From Volutella citrinella (taxonomy: Eukaryota > Ascomycota > Sordariomycetes > Hypocreales > Nectriaceae): a DNA stretch of 64,000 bases. Below are positions 22,664-34,502 of the stretch, in pieces. The translations under genes and the position numbers were made by a program. Under the pieces are notes generated by a model. It ran no database searches and was not told the DNA's origin. It saw nothing but the letters and a program-made list of their open reading frames with translations. Location of the stretch: assembly GCA_034401135.1 (NCBI GenBank), contig JAWZSP010000007.1:2914001-2978000 (forward strand), given 5' to 3'. The first letter of the stretch is position 1. Every line of letters begins with the position of its first letter.

Positions 22664-25193
22664 TGTGAGGATACTTCTTATTGCGATCTAGTTGAGTCGA
22701 TCGGTCGGTTGCAAAAGAGTCAGTTCTCTTGAGAAGGAAAGGCTTGGCGCTGGATCTGCTACCGTCCTTTGCCACTACGTAGAAAATTTCCCCCTCGGGC
22801 GCCTCCAAGGTGCCGCCTGCGGTGCAGGAGCACTGGCACCGGCACAGTCACTACTAAAAAAAATCGGCTCGGTTGGCGGTGGAGAAAGGAACCTTTTTGT
22901 GGGTACTTTGAGCCTCATGAGCCTGAACTGAGCCAATGTCAAAGCGACTTTTACGCTGTTTCTGGGGGAGAATGGAAAGAAGTCGTCTCCACCATGAGTG
23001 AGCCAATTTTTGAGTCGAGACGGTAACTTATTAAGCGCCCGACACCGCTGTGGCTAACACTACACTTCGAATTGAAGATATCCTCAACCCATGGTAACGT
23101 CAGAACCCTCATCCACACTGAGGATGGCTGGGAGGCGAGCATATTATAATGATTGCAGCGAGGGTTGAAGTTCATTGTCATGTGGTATTGGATCTGATCA
23201 AAGCACACCTCTCGGCATGCACGGCTGCAGCCAATGTGCAATTGGTCTACGAGTTGATTGAATAGCGGGGGAGGCAGCCGGGTGACAAGTGGCCAAGCAC
23301 GCAGAGCAGCCCACCCACGGAATCGGCACCGGTGGAAGGGTGATTGGCGACTTGGCATGGCGTTGTACGCGCTTCGCACCACATGCATCGTTGTTGTTGT
23401 TGTTGTTGGCCAGTGTTCCGGGAAAGTGTTCCGGCCATTGTAATAACTGTGCCGCGAGCCACAAAGACCATACAGTACGTCTGCAGCCGGGACGACTCAA
23501 GCAACTGGGGACACCACGGCCGGCCACTTTCCGCGGCATCTCCCAGAGAATGGCAGGACTGGTGGCTCCATCTCGGCCCGCCTAATCACTATCGAACCGT
23601 AATGCTAGGGGAAATCGAGAGCACCCTCGTGTACCTTTACCTTGATTAAATCTTTCTGACTTCTGCGCCTGGCTTCCGAATAATATAGATATAGTAGCCC
23701 TGTGGGATGCGCCGACATCCCTTCCTGTCCCATCAGCACCCGGTCTTTCCCTTCTTTCGTCTTCCAGCCCGCCTGCTGACATCCTTTCCAAAGATAGGTG
23801 CTGCCATCACCTTTTTGAGGGCCTCCAAAGTATACTTTTTCAGTATCGTCCCAAATAGCTTCATCAAACGGTTCGGCAACGGGATCTGGAGTACTCTTAC
23901 CCGACTCTTAGCTATGTTGCGACCTGTTGAGAGAGAGGGGGGGCGTACCATAGGTAGAGGTGTGTAGTCGTGCAATATAGAGACTTGGAGGTTGGATATG
24001 GGCTGTTTGTAGAAGGGTTTGTTATCAGATCGAGCAGTCAGGCAGTAAGGCTCAGGCATGAGGTGCGGGAGCCTAAGCCTGACACACGTGATGGATCGCA
24101 TGCCGTGGAAGGTCTTGCGCCCAAGCAAGTCCAGGCATGATTGTTGCTAGAGATTTCATATTGCCCACGTCTTTGTTACAACCAGCAAATGCTAGAGCCA
24201 TGCGTTGCGCGGAGTGGACAGCTGCCAGCCAAACGTCAACATCGAGACCATGGGATCCGTTCCCCCCGCCACCTCGACGTTCAAGAGCGTTAGCACCCGC
24301 CGTAATGTGCAGTAGGCCGATATTCCAATCGAGCTTGAGTGGGAACCCCCGGCTGCCTGACCGACGAACGCCCCATCTGACCGATTGACGTGAATCCCTT
24401 GGCTGCAAGTGGTGAGAGGGACTTTGGTGACCCAAGCACTCAGGCGACACAGCGAGGTACCAGCTACCTTGCACCCAGACCCGGGCGACACCAATTCAAT
24501 GGAAGGCAAAAGACACACACTGCAGATGCACATTGTTTCCCTTCTTCTCGGTAGCAGCTCTCCACCTGCTCATCCCGGAGAGTGAACGGAGGTTTGAGGT
24601 TGTGCAGATCAGCTCCGATCCCTTCCATCTTTCAGCTTGCCACCAGGCCTGGCTCGATTAGTCTTGCACCCTCTTGACCCTCATGGTCCTCGTTTGCGTA
24701 GGAGGTGCTGTCTCAAGCGTCATTTGCCTCTGCACAGGCCCGTCTCATCCCCGTCCCAAGCGAAACCTTGTCAACGACCATCACGGCGATGTGCATAACA
24801 AAATGTCTGCCCTGATGGAAACGTCGCTCATTCATCATGGTCCACACGCAGGTCTCAAACTAACCTGCCCGTGTCCCAATCAAGCTCGGGCTATCGCCCT
24901 GGAAGGATACACGTGTGCCGCATACTTTTCTCGACAAGTCTTTCTCAACTGTGCCATTGGAGGGATCAGCTGCAGATGTCTTGAATCTCGGTCTCGTGGC
25001 TATATGGGCGGTGAAGTTCTGCCTCTCCCAACGAGATCATCAGTCCATCGCTGCAAAGGGACGGGACAGTCACAAACCCACCGGTCGTGCCATGCATGAA
25101 TAAATAAATCCCCTCGGCTGCTCAAAATGCCCCCGGAGATGGCGTTGTCCATTACCCGTTGCGATTCCACAATCCACCCCGCCCGAGCCACAT
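22664..25193. other. Intergenic: ADE2 promoter side, no gene recognised
   Basis: About 2.5 kb. Open frames on both strands lack motifs and splice partners. It contains a GTT triplet repeat at 23390-23407. ATGs occur at normal density on the plus strand, in contrast to the next segment. Confidence 0.5.
23390..23407. repeat. GTT microsatellite, 6 units
   Basis: Perfect triplet repeat in non-coding sequence upstream of ADE2. Confidence 0.9.
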
Positions 25194-26926
25194 GACGTCC
25201 ACTTGTCCTCAGCTTGCTTAACGAGGCGCAGAAGCTTGTTTCCCATATCGTCACGTTTGGCGCCGGGAACCCCTGCGCCAGGCCCCAACAAATTCGGGGA
25301 GCCCTGCGACTGACGACACCCACGCTCGCATTGGGCACGCCAAGTCCGGGACTGGAACAAACGGCGCGAGCCTCATCAGCCACCGCTGCAACGAGTTGAC
25401 GACGTCGTCTTGCAAGCTGCGCTGCGCTGCTTACTCTAGATCTCACGCTCACGCTGAATCTTTAACTTCGACTCTTGCGTCTAGATCTGGTCTGCACGTC
25501 ACGGCGCACTGGGTAATTCCATCCCACACCACCACCTCTGCCTTTGCCAGAGCCGACCGGAGCCTACTGTCAGATTTACGGCGCCTACCTTGCGCATCTG
25601 CGGCATCCGTCAGCCGGCGTGAGTTTGGAGTTTGGGCTGGCCCCTTATTAGCGCCTCGCCCGCAGAACCCGCCTGTTCCTCGTCATAAGGGTTCTAGGCT
25701 CGGCGCACCGGCACAGGCCATCAGCCCTCCCGTTGCAATTTCGGGAACATCCATAAGGTACCTTTACGCTTTCCTAGGCTGTTGGGGCGGACACTATTCT
25801 CCCGTCTCTTATTAAGGGCAGGCTTCCAGGAAGGAGCAAACGCCCCAGGGACCTGAAAAATTACCTTCATCTCATCCCGACTCGTCGATTAATCAAACGA
25901 CCGCTGCGCACACACGGTCAGCACATTAGCAAGGTGAGTGGTGAGCGAACGTCAGACAGAAAACAAGACGCTATTGCTTTTTTGGCATCATTCTTCGACT
26001 CAGCGCCTTCTCCGCATCAGACACAACGCGCGCTACCCAATCAGCCGGCCCGTGGGCCCCGTCCAGTCGTACATCCGTCGGGGATACAAGAGCGTTACAG
26101 AGCTCATTGTGGTCGTCAGCCAGTGCTGCAGCGTCCGCGGGGCGAGTCGATTGGGATTTAGGTGCCCCCCGACTGCCTCGGAGGGGGGCCCGAGGCGCCT
26201 TCTCGAAGTCTCTGGGGCGCCAAGGCCGCGCACCCCGTAGCGTGGTTGTGTGGGTACCTCGCCAAGGTACCTCCCTCGGTGGGCGGCGGTATTAGGCAGG
26301 CCCCAGCGCAAAGGACCATCCCCGTCCGCGCCCCAGTGGGTGTGACGGCGTCGCAGCGCAAGCCAAGCCTCCGCCAGTGCCTCTCGCCCCTTCGCGCGCC
26401 CGTACTCGTACCCTCCGCTCGGCATCTCTCGCGCCGTGACCAAGGCCTTGCGAGTTCCGAGAAGCCGGCCAAGCACCTGTGCCAAGTGGCTGGCCATGCG
26501 CCTGCTGATCATTCGTGGGTAGCTGCACATCAGAATCACTCAAATATAGTCCTAGACCCGTTTCCTTCTGCCTTGCGGCTCCCCTACCTCTTCCACTCCT
26601 TCGCCATATCTCTTACATACTCACGACTTCACTCCGCTCTCCTAGTACTACCTCCACCAAAATAACAACACAACCCTCTACCCAACACCCCAACACCGAT
26701 TCCTTGGGCCGTCCAGTGACTCGAGCGCCGTCGACCCACCCCGTCCTGGCCGGATCTCCGTTCCGTGTTGAGACGAAAACGGCAACGCGCCTCCTACGCC
26801 CACTTAAGCATTTATCCCATCAATAAATCCCCGTTTCGGCCTGAAGAGCTCATCTCGCCCCGGGTTTCGACACCTTGCCCTTCATCTTACTTGATTTTTT
26901 CTTCAACTCCTTTTCAACTCGACACG
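25194..26926 (+). promoter_or_regulatory. Long ATG-depleted 5' leader (with promoter) of the unknown 177-residue gene
   Basis: Across 1,733 bases only one ATG occurs on the plus strand (26496), although I count about 60 AT dinucleotides. ATGs are frequent just upstream (up to 25191). The 3' third is C/T- and A/C-rich (26550-26926). A good splice donor, AAG followed by GTGAGT, stands at 25934; an intron ending at the TAG of 26520-26522 would remove the only upstream ATG. The leader is inferred from ATG depletion; the transcription start is likely within about 25200-25550. Confidence 0.55.
26496..26522 (+). promoter_or_regulatory. Short upstream ORF (8 codons) in the leader
   Basis: ATG at 26496 with G at -3 opens MRLLIIRG then TAG. 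It is the only ATG in the 1.7-kb leader. It may act as an upstream ORF, or lie in a leader intron (see the leader entry). Confidence 0.4.
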
Positions 26927-27520
26927 ATGTCAAATTCACATCGTTCGAAAATCGATTCAACGACCGTGGAGACTAAATCAATTCCTCAGATTTCCGTCAT
27001 GTCAGCCACGCCGACGACCTCGAGGGGCCGTCGAGAGACCAGGGACACTGGCTTCCCTGAACCTTTCAATGGTGGTAAGTGGACCCGATTTCCATCGCCT
27101 GCCAGAAAGAACTAGCCGTATTGACCAATTCCAGATCGCAATACCACACTGCCACATCCCGACGCAGACCTATCACCAAATGCATGCATCACGCAAGAGG
27201 ACATCGACCCAGCTCGGGCCATGTCGAGGACTCGGCGGTCGTTTCTGCGCAAGCACCGGCACACTCTGAAGAGCGGACGCATCAGTCCTCAGGCCGAGGC
27301 CGCCTACAGTATTCTGTCCCTTACCAATATAGACTTGACCGACACAGACAGCGTCAAGCACGTCAGTCCCACCACATCAAGCGTGCGTCTCTCAAAAGAC
27401 GAGACCGACAGTCTGGCCTCCCGACACTCAACGAGGGACGACGAGACGCCACCCACGTCGCCCGACATCCCTTCTCGCCGCCACAAGAAGGGTCTCCTCC
27501 AACGGTTCCGACAGATTTAG
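26927..27520 (+). CDS. Small protein of unknown function, two exons, long leader
   Basis: Exons 26927-27074 and 27135-27520 join to 177 residues (MSNSHRSKI ... HKKGLLQRFRQI). The intron has GTAAGT and CAG ends and keeps frame. I do not recognise the family. The protein is hydrophilic, rich in Ser/Thr/Asp/Arg, with no signal peptide or span. A basic patch lies at about 80-95 (RTRRSFLRKHRHTLKSG), with a short helix-like segment after it (QAEAAYSILSLTNIDLTD). An S/T-P-rich acidic stretch (DDETPPTSPDIPS) holds possible proline-directed phosphosites, and the C-terminus is basic. Low-complexity composition and a nuclear-type basic patch suggest a regulatory or adaptor protein, but no function can be assigned. 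The ATG-depleted leader ending exactly at this ATG supports the start. Confidence 0.72.
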
Positions 27521-28313
27521 ATGGGCGGGTCCCTTTTCTCACGAAACCAATATTATGGACACGACGACGCTCACGGCCAATCACGCAAAGAAATGACTTG
27601 AAACGACTACACCACGACCACAATTCTCTCGTTTAATTTATTTCATTTTTGTTATTTTTATTGTCAGGCCTATTAGCGTGGAGTTTTGTTTGGGAGGGAA
27701 CTTGCCCCTACTTGGGTGAAAATGATTGGCGAGCATGGGAAAGATGGCTTGGGCTGTCGTTGATGTATATAAGATTGAGCAACTCGTGGCTCTCAGGATT
27801 TTCTGCCAAAGCGAAGACACGGCTAGCAATCTATCCTGAACAAATTAATGCTGCGTATATCGTAGACCATCAGGACCCAGCCTCCGCGCACCATGTTATG
27901 ATCAATGGCCGCCATATCTGGATCACGGGGTAATTCAACCTATTTCCAACGAGAATTCGCCTCCACCGTTCCAAGCTCATAGCCTGTGACGGGTGCCACT
28001 CCCAACCAGTGGCTGGTCATCTTACTACGGCCTGCACTCATGCCTTAGACCGCATCGAGGCACCGACATGCACTTGTACATCAGGCGACTGGGGACTGAG
28101 AGCGGGGATGGAGCAGGAATCATGGCCGTAGCTATGACATTGTGAATATTCATGGATAACACTACCGTGACCAGCTGTACTATCTGGCCGGAACGTTTGA
28201 ATTCAAGATCGCATGCACCAAATCATCGCCTTTTGCATCAAAACTACCACCACGCTCACACAACACACAGACGCCAGCAATCGAGGGAAACGATGCACAT
28301 CAGGAGACTGCGC
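27521..28313. other. Convergent intergenic region
   Basis: 3' flanks of the small gene and of 5-hydroxyisourate hydrolase; T-rich directly after the small gene. No gene seen. Confidence 0.5.
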
Positions 28314-28733
28314 CTAGCTACCTCGGTAGGTCGAGTAGCTGTAGGGGTTGAGCAGCAGGGGCACGTGGTAGGTCTGCTTCCTGTCGACGCGGAACTGGAC
28401 CGTGACCTCGGGGAAGAAGGTCTTGTCCTCGCCAAAGTAGCTGCCGGTGTCGAAGCGCAGGGTCCAGGTGGAGACGTCCTCGGCCTCTTCGAGGACGTCG
28501 ACGAGGGTGTAGACGGGGACCTCGCCGGCGGCGTGGTCGGAGCTAAAGGGCAGCCAGACGAGGACGCGGCCATCGTCGTCGGTGATGGACTCAAAGACCT
28601 TGGGCAGGGCGTCGGGTGCGACGCCGCCGCCAACAGTACGCGCGCCGCCCTCTAGCCGCACCCGGATGCCCTTGGCGGGGCGGCCGATGGTGGTGTCGAG
28701 GACGTGGCAGGTGATGGGGTCTTTGTTGGCCAT
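28314..28733 (-). CDS. 5-hydroxyisourate hydrolase (transthyretin-like)
   Basis: Intronless, 139 residues. The N-terminal signature ITCHVLDTTIGRPAKGIRV holds the catalytic-site His, and the C-terminus ends YSTYRGS, the transthyretin-related-protein tetrapeptide YRGS that sets these enzymes apart from vertebrate transthyretin. RFDTGSYF and FFPEVTVQF are the other family blocks. It hydrolyses 5-hydroxyisourate to OHCU between urate oxidase and OHCU decarboxylase in purine breakdown. No PTS1 peroxisomal signal is present at the C-terminus. An insertion (GGARTVGGGVAPDALPK) lengthens the first loop compared with bacterial forms. Confidence 0.94.
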   Translation of the reverse strand: MANKDPITCHVLDTTIGRPAKGIRVRLEGGARTVGGGVAPDALPKVFESITDDDGRVLVWLPFSSDHAAGEVPVYTLVDVLEEAEDVSTWTLRFDTGSYFGEDKTFFPEVTVQFRVDRKQTYHVPLLLNPYSYSTYRGS

Positions 28734-30731
28734 TTTGGTATTTTTTCGTGGTTTGTGACGGGAACGGCCTCGGGCAACGAGAGAGACAGAGAGGTCAGAC
28801 GTCGTTGGTGAGCGGGCGGCTGAGGCGGGGTGAGGTGAGGTCGTGTACGGGGATGCGTGGGGCGAGTGGAGCCAGACTTTGAAAGAGGTAGGCCGCCTTG
28901 CTCGGAATTAGTCCAGCTGCACTTTTGTTGTTGAGAAGCTTCCACGAGACAGCTTATTTGGCAGTAAGGCGTATATATGGACAGGAGGAGGTGGTGAAGG
29001 AGAGAGGAGAGTGAGCGGAGCGGGTGGTACGAACAATGTCCTGACGGCGGTCCTGCGCGCCCAAGTAGCCCTACCCAGCCCAAGCCAGGCTGCTAACAGC
29101 TCGCCCCGTGCCCGATTCGAGCCTACAGGTGCCACCGTCCGATTCTGACCCAGCCCAGGACTCCCCAGCCCACCTGCCCTAGGTGTGCTCCAGGACACGG
29201 TCCCGTCGTCTTATCCCGCTCGACGGACGGCTGTTGGTCCACGCAGCGCTTGGTAGGCCAGGGCCTGCAGTGTAGGACTTGCTGGCGGCGCTAAGTACGA
29301 CGCGCTGGAACCCCGCCGCCCGCCGCCGCTCCCCGGAGCCAGTGGGTGGGACCTTGGCTTCGGGGGACGGCGCCGGCCTCTATCAGACCCTAAGTTGGAT
29401 ACTGATAGAAAATGAAAGTCCTCTGGATGGAAAAATGCAACCCTTCTAAAACCGCATTAATTGGGGGGGCGTACGTCGTGATTCTGCGTCGCCTCATGAC
29501 GAAGGCTGCTTGGGTGGCCATGATGACACACGCATCGGGGGTGGCTGTATGACGTAGTGGTCCTATTTTTGTCCTGATCGCATCGCTACAACTCCGCTGC
29601 ACCTTAGCAAAGACGCCTTCCTTGGACTAGACCATGCCAACACCCTCAAACCTTACGTTTTCGAAAAGCCGAGCTCTATAGCCGAGAATACAGCGAATTC
29701 AGGGTAGCCTGTCTTGCATATCTCCTCGCAAGCGTCCTGTAGCAGGTGCGAATCGAGGCCTTTGCATTGATGGGCGGCAGGATGTGCAGACATGAGGTTC
29801 ACGCCTATTCCAAACTAGTAGGCTGTAGTCAGCATGCTGGCGAGGGAGCACGTCAGAAGACAAAAACGAGGCGTACAAACGGCAAAACGCAGCCGAGTCT
29901 CTTTGGGCGCTGTTACTCACGCTACTCCTATCCATTTCCATTCCTCGGGCGTTCATGATCAAGGCTACCAACTCTCCCTTCATCATTTCTCCACCGGAAC
30001 AACCATCTCTGTCATCTAGCTGCATGTTCTTAGTGGCTTGTTGTTACCGCTGTAGGCGTCGTATCCCAATAATCAATGGCTCTCCATTTCAAGGGCGCGA
30101 GCCACTGGATACCTAACCTATTCCGCTTCTTCCACTAGCAATTTAGCTGGAGGCAAGTATCTCAGGCCATCCTTTGTCGCAGAGAAATGCATTTCAAGTA
30201 CCCTCCTCGGCTTCATTTATAACAAAGGGGCGTGCTGAGGTTTGCAGGGCAGGTATTCATTTCCTTCAGGGGCCGTTGTGCCAGCAGCCGGGATGTTTCT
30301 GAGGTTACTTTCGATGGAAGGATGGGATACGTCATGACAGCCATGGCGGGGGATTTGCCTAATGGTACTGACAATAATAGTAAAACACTCCATCAGCCAA
30401 CTACGGGGTGCTGCTGACCAGCATATAATGGCGCTGTATGCCCCTCCAAACCGGCCGCCTGGCTCACTGTTGTGCCTGGGGCCCCATCCAACGGGCAGGC
30501 GCCGCACACCTTCTAGAAGATACTGACCGCGCGCCTCAACTCAACCGCGCTGTCGACACCACCGCCGCCGCTGCAGCCTTCTTGACCTCGCTTCCCGACG
30601 CGTGCGCCCACCAGAAATTCATCTCAATCCCAGCGGGACCCGAGCTGTGACACACATCCTGCCAACGACGCACACCAACCCTCGCTTCTCCGTCCCATAG
30701 TCCCCCCCTCCATCCCCCCGCACCGCCCACC
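28734..30731. other. Divergent intergenic region between 5-hydroxyisourate hydrolase and GET3
   Basis: About 2 kb with no supported gene. The 5-hydroxyisourate hydrolase side is G/A-rich on the plus strand (CT-rich on its own strand) near 28750-28830, typical of a promoter or leader. ATG is absent from about 30445 to 30731 before GET3. Confidence 0.5.
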
Positions 30732-31850
30732 ATGTCGTCTGCCCTCATCTCCGCCGACGACGCCCTCGAGCCGACGCTGCAGTCGCTCCTCGACCAGCGC
30801 AGCCTGCGCTGGATCTTCGTGGGCGGCAAGGGTGGCGTCGGAAAGACCACCACCTCGTGCTCCCTCGCCATCCAGCTGGCAAAGGTCCGCCGCTCCGTCC
30901 TCCTCATCTCCACCGACCCGGCGCACAACCTGTCCGACGCCTTCTCCCAGAAGTTTGGCAAGGAGGCCCGCCTGGTCAACGGCTACGACAACCTCAGCGC
31001 CATGGAGATTGACCCCAACGGGAGCATGCAGGACCTCCTCGCCGGCCAGGGCGACGCCGCCGAGGACGTCAACGCCGCTGCCGCTGGTGGCGGGCTTGGG
31101 GGTATGATGCAGGATCTAGCCTTTGCTGTATGTCCCCTTTAAACCCGGACGGCAACGCCCGCTGTCTGTCCAATCCGCCCTCATATCGTGCAGCACTGAC
31201 ATGGAGCCAACTAGATTCCTGGTATTGACGAGGCCATGTCCTTCGCCGAGGTCCTCAAGCAGGTCAAGTCCCTGTCCTATGAGACCATCGTTTTCGACAC
31301 CGCCCCGACCGGCCACACCCTTCGCTTCCTCCAATTCCCCTCCATCCTCGAAAAGGCCCTTGCCAAGGTCTCCCAGCTGTCGTCCCAGTACGGCCCCCTC
31401 CTGAACAGCGTCCTCGGCGCCAGCGGCACCCTCCCCAACGGCCAGAACCTCGGCGAGATCACAGAGAAGCTCGAGGCCCTGCGCGCCATCATCTCCGAGG
31501 TCAACACCCAGTTCAAGGACGCAGAGCTCACCACATTCGTGTGCGTCTGCATCGCCGAGTTCCTCAGCCTCTACGAGACGGAGCGCATGATCCAGGAGCT
31601 TGCCAGCTTCGGCATCGACACCCACTCCATCGTCGTCAACCAGCTCCTCTTCCCCAAGTCCGGGTCCGACTGCGAGCAGTGCAACGCCCGTCGCAAGATG
31701 CAGCGCAAGTATCTCGACCAGTACGAGGAGCTGTACGCCGAGGACTTCAACGTCGTCAAGATGCCCCTGCTCGTGGAGGAGGTCCGTGGCAAGGAGAGGC
31801 TCGAGAAGTTCAGCGAGATGCTCATCAAGCCCTATGTTCCCCCGCAGTAG
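30732..31850 (+). CDS. GET3: GET3 / TRC40 ATPase, guided entry of tail-anchored proteins
   Basis: Two exons, 30732-31127 and 31215-31850, joining to 343 residues. The deviant Walker [11 protein letters not shown] (about residues 31-40), switch I DPAHNLSD (62-69) and switch [13 protein letters not shown] (from Asp160) are intact. The zinc-binding CxxC that joins the dimer is Cys285/Cys288 in [26 protein letters not shown] belongs to the client-binding helical part. Get3 captures tail-anchored proteins from Sgt2/Get4-5 and hands them to the Get1/2 receptor on the ER, and acts as a chaperone under oxidative stress. The acidic, Ala/Gly-rich stretch before the intron ([15 protein letters not shown]) is common in fungal forms. 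Confidence 0.97.
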
Positions 31851-32418
31851 GACTTAGCGGCTGGCCCCGCTGTTTGGGGATGTAGTAGAATGCTGGAGAA
31901 GAAAAATTCATGACATTGTGATGAAAGGCAATGAGCGGGTGCGCGGAGTTGGAGAGTATTGGACGATCACATCGCATCATATAGTTTACCTACCTACCTA
32001 CATACCAGAATACACAACCTCCCATGGGAAGGTTCAGTCACTGTCATCGAGCCCAGGGGTGCTTGCAGATTCATCAATTTTTTTCTCTTGAGTTGTTTTT
32101 GTTTACTATAATTGTGTTTGATTAACCCACTTACAAAGAAAGGGAGAGGTAGAGTAAAGCTAGGGCTCAGTAATGCTCATATCCCAAAACCTTCAGATGC
32201 GATGTGCAAAGATGGGCCACCATGGCTTCCCAGATCCTTTGAACCCCTTAACGCCATGCTCCAACCATAAAAGGAAATAAAAAAAAGGCCACCTCCTTTA
32301 GGCTCATCGCCCCCGTATGTGTAACGTCTGCGCGTCATACTGCCCGCCTGCGAGAATAGCGAGACGCTGGGGAGCAAAGCTGGAATGCAGCTAATGAAGG
32401 CGGCATCGATGCCAGGCT
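31851..32418. other. Convergent intergenic region, includes a TACC repeat at 31986-32002
   Basis: 3' flanks of GET3 and MPE1. A short TACC tetranucleotide run lies at 31986-32002. No gene seen. Confidence 0.5.
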
Positions 32419-34502
32419 TCATAGCTCGCGATAGTCGCTTGGTCGAACACGTCGCTGTTTGTTTTGATGGCGATGAGGGTTGACTGGCTTGCGAAAGTAT
32501 GCGTCCTCTTCGTTGATGTTGCCGTTTCCACCTTGCGTGAAGTTGTTTTGAAGACCATTCATGCCCGCATTCATGCCACCGTTCATCCCTCCCATATTGC
32601 CACCACCCATGCCGCCCATGCCACCGTTCATGGCGTTCATACCATTCATCCCGCCACTCATACCGCCGTTCATACCATTGTTCATGCCGCCATTCATGCC
32701 GCCATTCATACCGTTCATACCACCCATGCCCATGCCGTTCATACCCACGTCCCAGTTGTTCATGCCTCCAAACCCACCATTCATCCCAAAGTTAGGCATT
32801 CCCATCATAGGCATCATAGGCATTCCCATGTTCATGTTGCCCATGTTTGGCATTCCCATCATGTTCGGCATCATGGGCATGCCATTGAACATCATATTGT
32901 TCATCCCCATATTCATGCCTGGCATGCCATTCATCATGTTGGGCATCATGTTGTTTTGAGATTGCTGGTTTTGCATGGCCTTGGGGCCCTTGGGGATCTT
33001 GGGGTTCTCAAGGAAGTCGCCAGCCGGTCGCTTCTTGGGATTTGACTCCACAGGCTTCGAGCCGTCGGCATTGCTCTCCTCGGCCGGTGATGCCGTAGCC
33101 AAACTCTTGGGACCAGTTGGAGGCGACTTCACTGCCGGTGCGGCTGGGGTAGGTGATCGATCCTCCTCCTTGGTCGGGATATCGTCAGACTCGTCTGGCT
33201 TTTTAGACTCGTCCTTGGCCACAGTGTTGTCCTCTGGCTTGTCTGCCTCCGTAGCTTCCTTGTCTTCTTTTGCGTTTACTTCCTCTGCGGCTTTTGGTGA
33301 CGTGGGTGGGGGGGTCTTCGCCGATTCCCGCTCCTTCAAGAAATCCTGAATCTTCTTCGATGTATCTTCGTCGGGCTGAAGGTCGTCAATCAATACACCT
33401 TCTGTCTGGCATGACGGGCATACGAAGTCGCTTTCGATGAGAGCATTCGTGATGCAGTCATTACAAAACGTCTTCTGGCAGCATGGTGTCTTCATTGGTT
33501 CTATGAACATTTTCTTGTCAATCGAGCACTCTAGACCGCGTTCCTTCATCTCTTTATCTTCGGCCGGAGCAGCCTTGGATGCAGACGAGGATTTGGCCTT
33601 GGCCTGGAATTGCTCCCACGAAGCCTTGTCTGGCTCGGCGATGACAAAATCACCCTCAGCATTGACCATGATACCGGAAGGTCGCTTCGACTCATCGCCC
33701 TCGGATTGGGCAAGTACCACGGCTTTATCAACCTTTTGCAGGAACGAACGCGGGATTCCCGTTGTTCGCTTAACTCGCGGTCGGTTGTCAAACTCGGGAT
33801 CATCATTTGTCGGACACAGTTGAATCCAATGACCCTTGTTTCCGCAGCGATAGCAAATGTACCCATTTGGGGGATCGTGGTCGGGAACGTTTGCCGGTCT
33901 CTTGGAACCGGGCTTGAAAACTGGAGTCTGGCTATTGAGAGTGTCAGCACGTTTCTAATCATTTGCAAGACACGTCCGCTACTTACTGAGAGAGCTCCTC
34001 TTGTTGAGCAGACCATTGCTCCGTCTGTGCTGCGAACATGGCGGCCATCTTCTCCTCTTCAGTCATGGCACTGTTCATCTGGCTGATAGCATTGGAGCTA
34101 GGCTTGGACGTGGATGCTTTCGCAGCCTGTTCCTTTCGGCCAGCATTCTTTGCCGTGACTGGCATTTTCCCGAAGACATAGCGTGCGGCTCGACCTGCAC
34201 CAGGCTTGATGGCAGGTTGGCGTCGAGCAATAACTGTGGTCGATCTGGGGATGATCGTAGTATCGTCATCATATTCTTGTATCTCTGTCAGTCCCTATGT
34301 CGTACTCGGATGGGGTTCCAAGGATCTTACCTTCGCTGTTGTCATCGGTATAAATAAATAGGTCGAAATCGGAGCCATCGCCAAGTCCACTTTTGGTGAT
34401 GATTTCACGCTTTAGCTCGAAGACTGAGATGCCTGTTCCATCAAAGTCCACGCGAGTGGGCTCCTTTTGAGACTTGAATTTGAAAAAGACCGAGGAAGCC
34501 AT
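32419..34502 (-). CDS. MPE1: MPE1 / RBBP6-type subunit of the cleavage and polyadenylation factor
   Basis: Three exons on the minus strand: 34331-34502, 33987-34284 and 32419-33931, joining to 660 residues. An N-terminal ubiquitin-like DWNN domain (VFFKFKSQKEPTRVDFDG ... DLFIYTDDNSEEIQEYDDDTTIIPRS) defines the family. A CCHC zinc knuckle follows (Cys183, Cys186, His191, Cys196), then a RING/U-box-like finger at about 292-331 (CSIDKKMF ... CCQKTFCNDC ... CPSC). The middle is acidic and disordered. Residues about 475-625 are built almost only of Met, Asn and Gly (GMNGGMN-type repeats), ending RRVRPSDYREL. In the nucleus Mpe1 binds pre-mRNA near the poly(A) signal and activates the Ysh1 endonuclease. 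Confidence 0.95.

Noticed and set aside
26033..26539. Minus-strand open frame of 168 codons
   Set aside because: Lies antisense in the ATG-depleted leader of the small gene; Arg/Gly-rich chance frame in GC-rich sequence.
20718..28733. Possible purine gene cluster (ADE2 plus 5-hydroxyisourate hydrolase)
   Set aside because: The two genes act in opposite pathways, are about 5.7 kb apart with an unrelated gene between, and no other purine genes are nearby; treated as coincidence.
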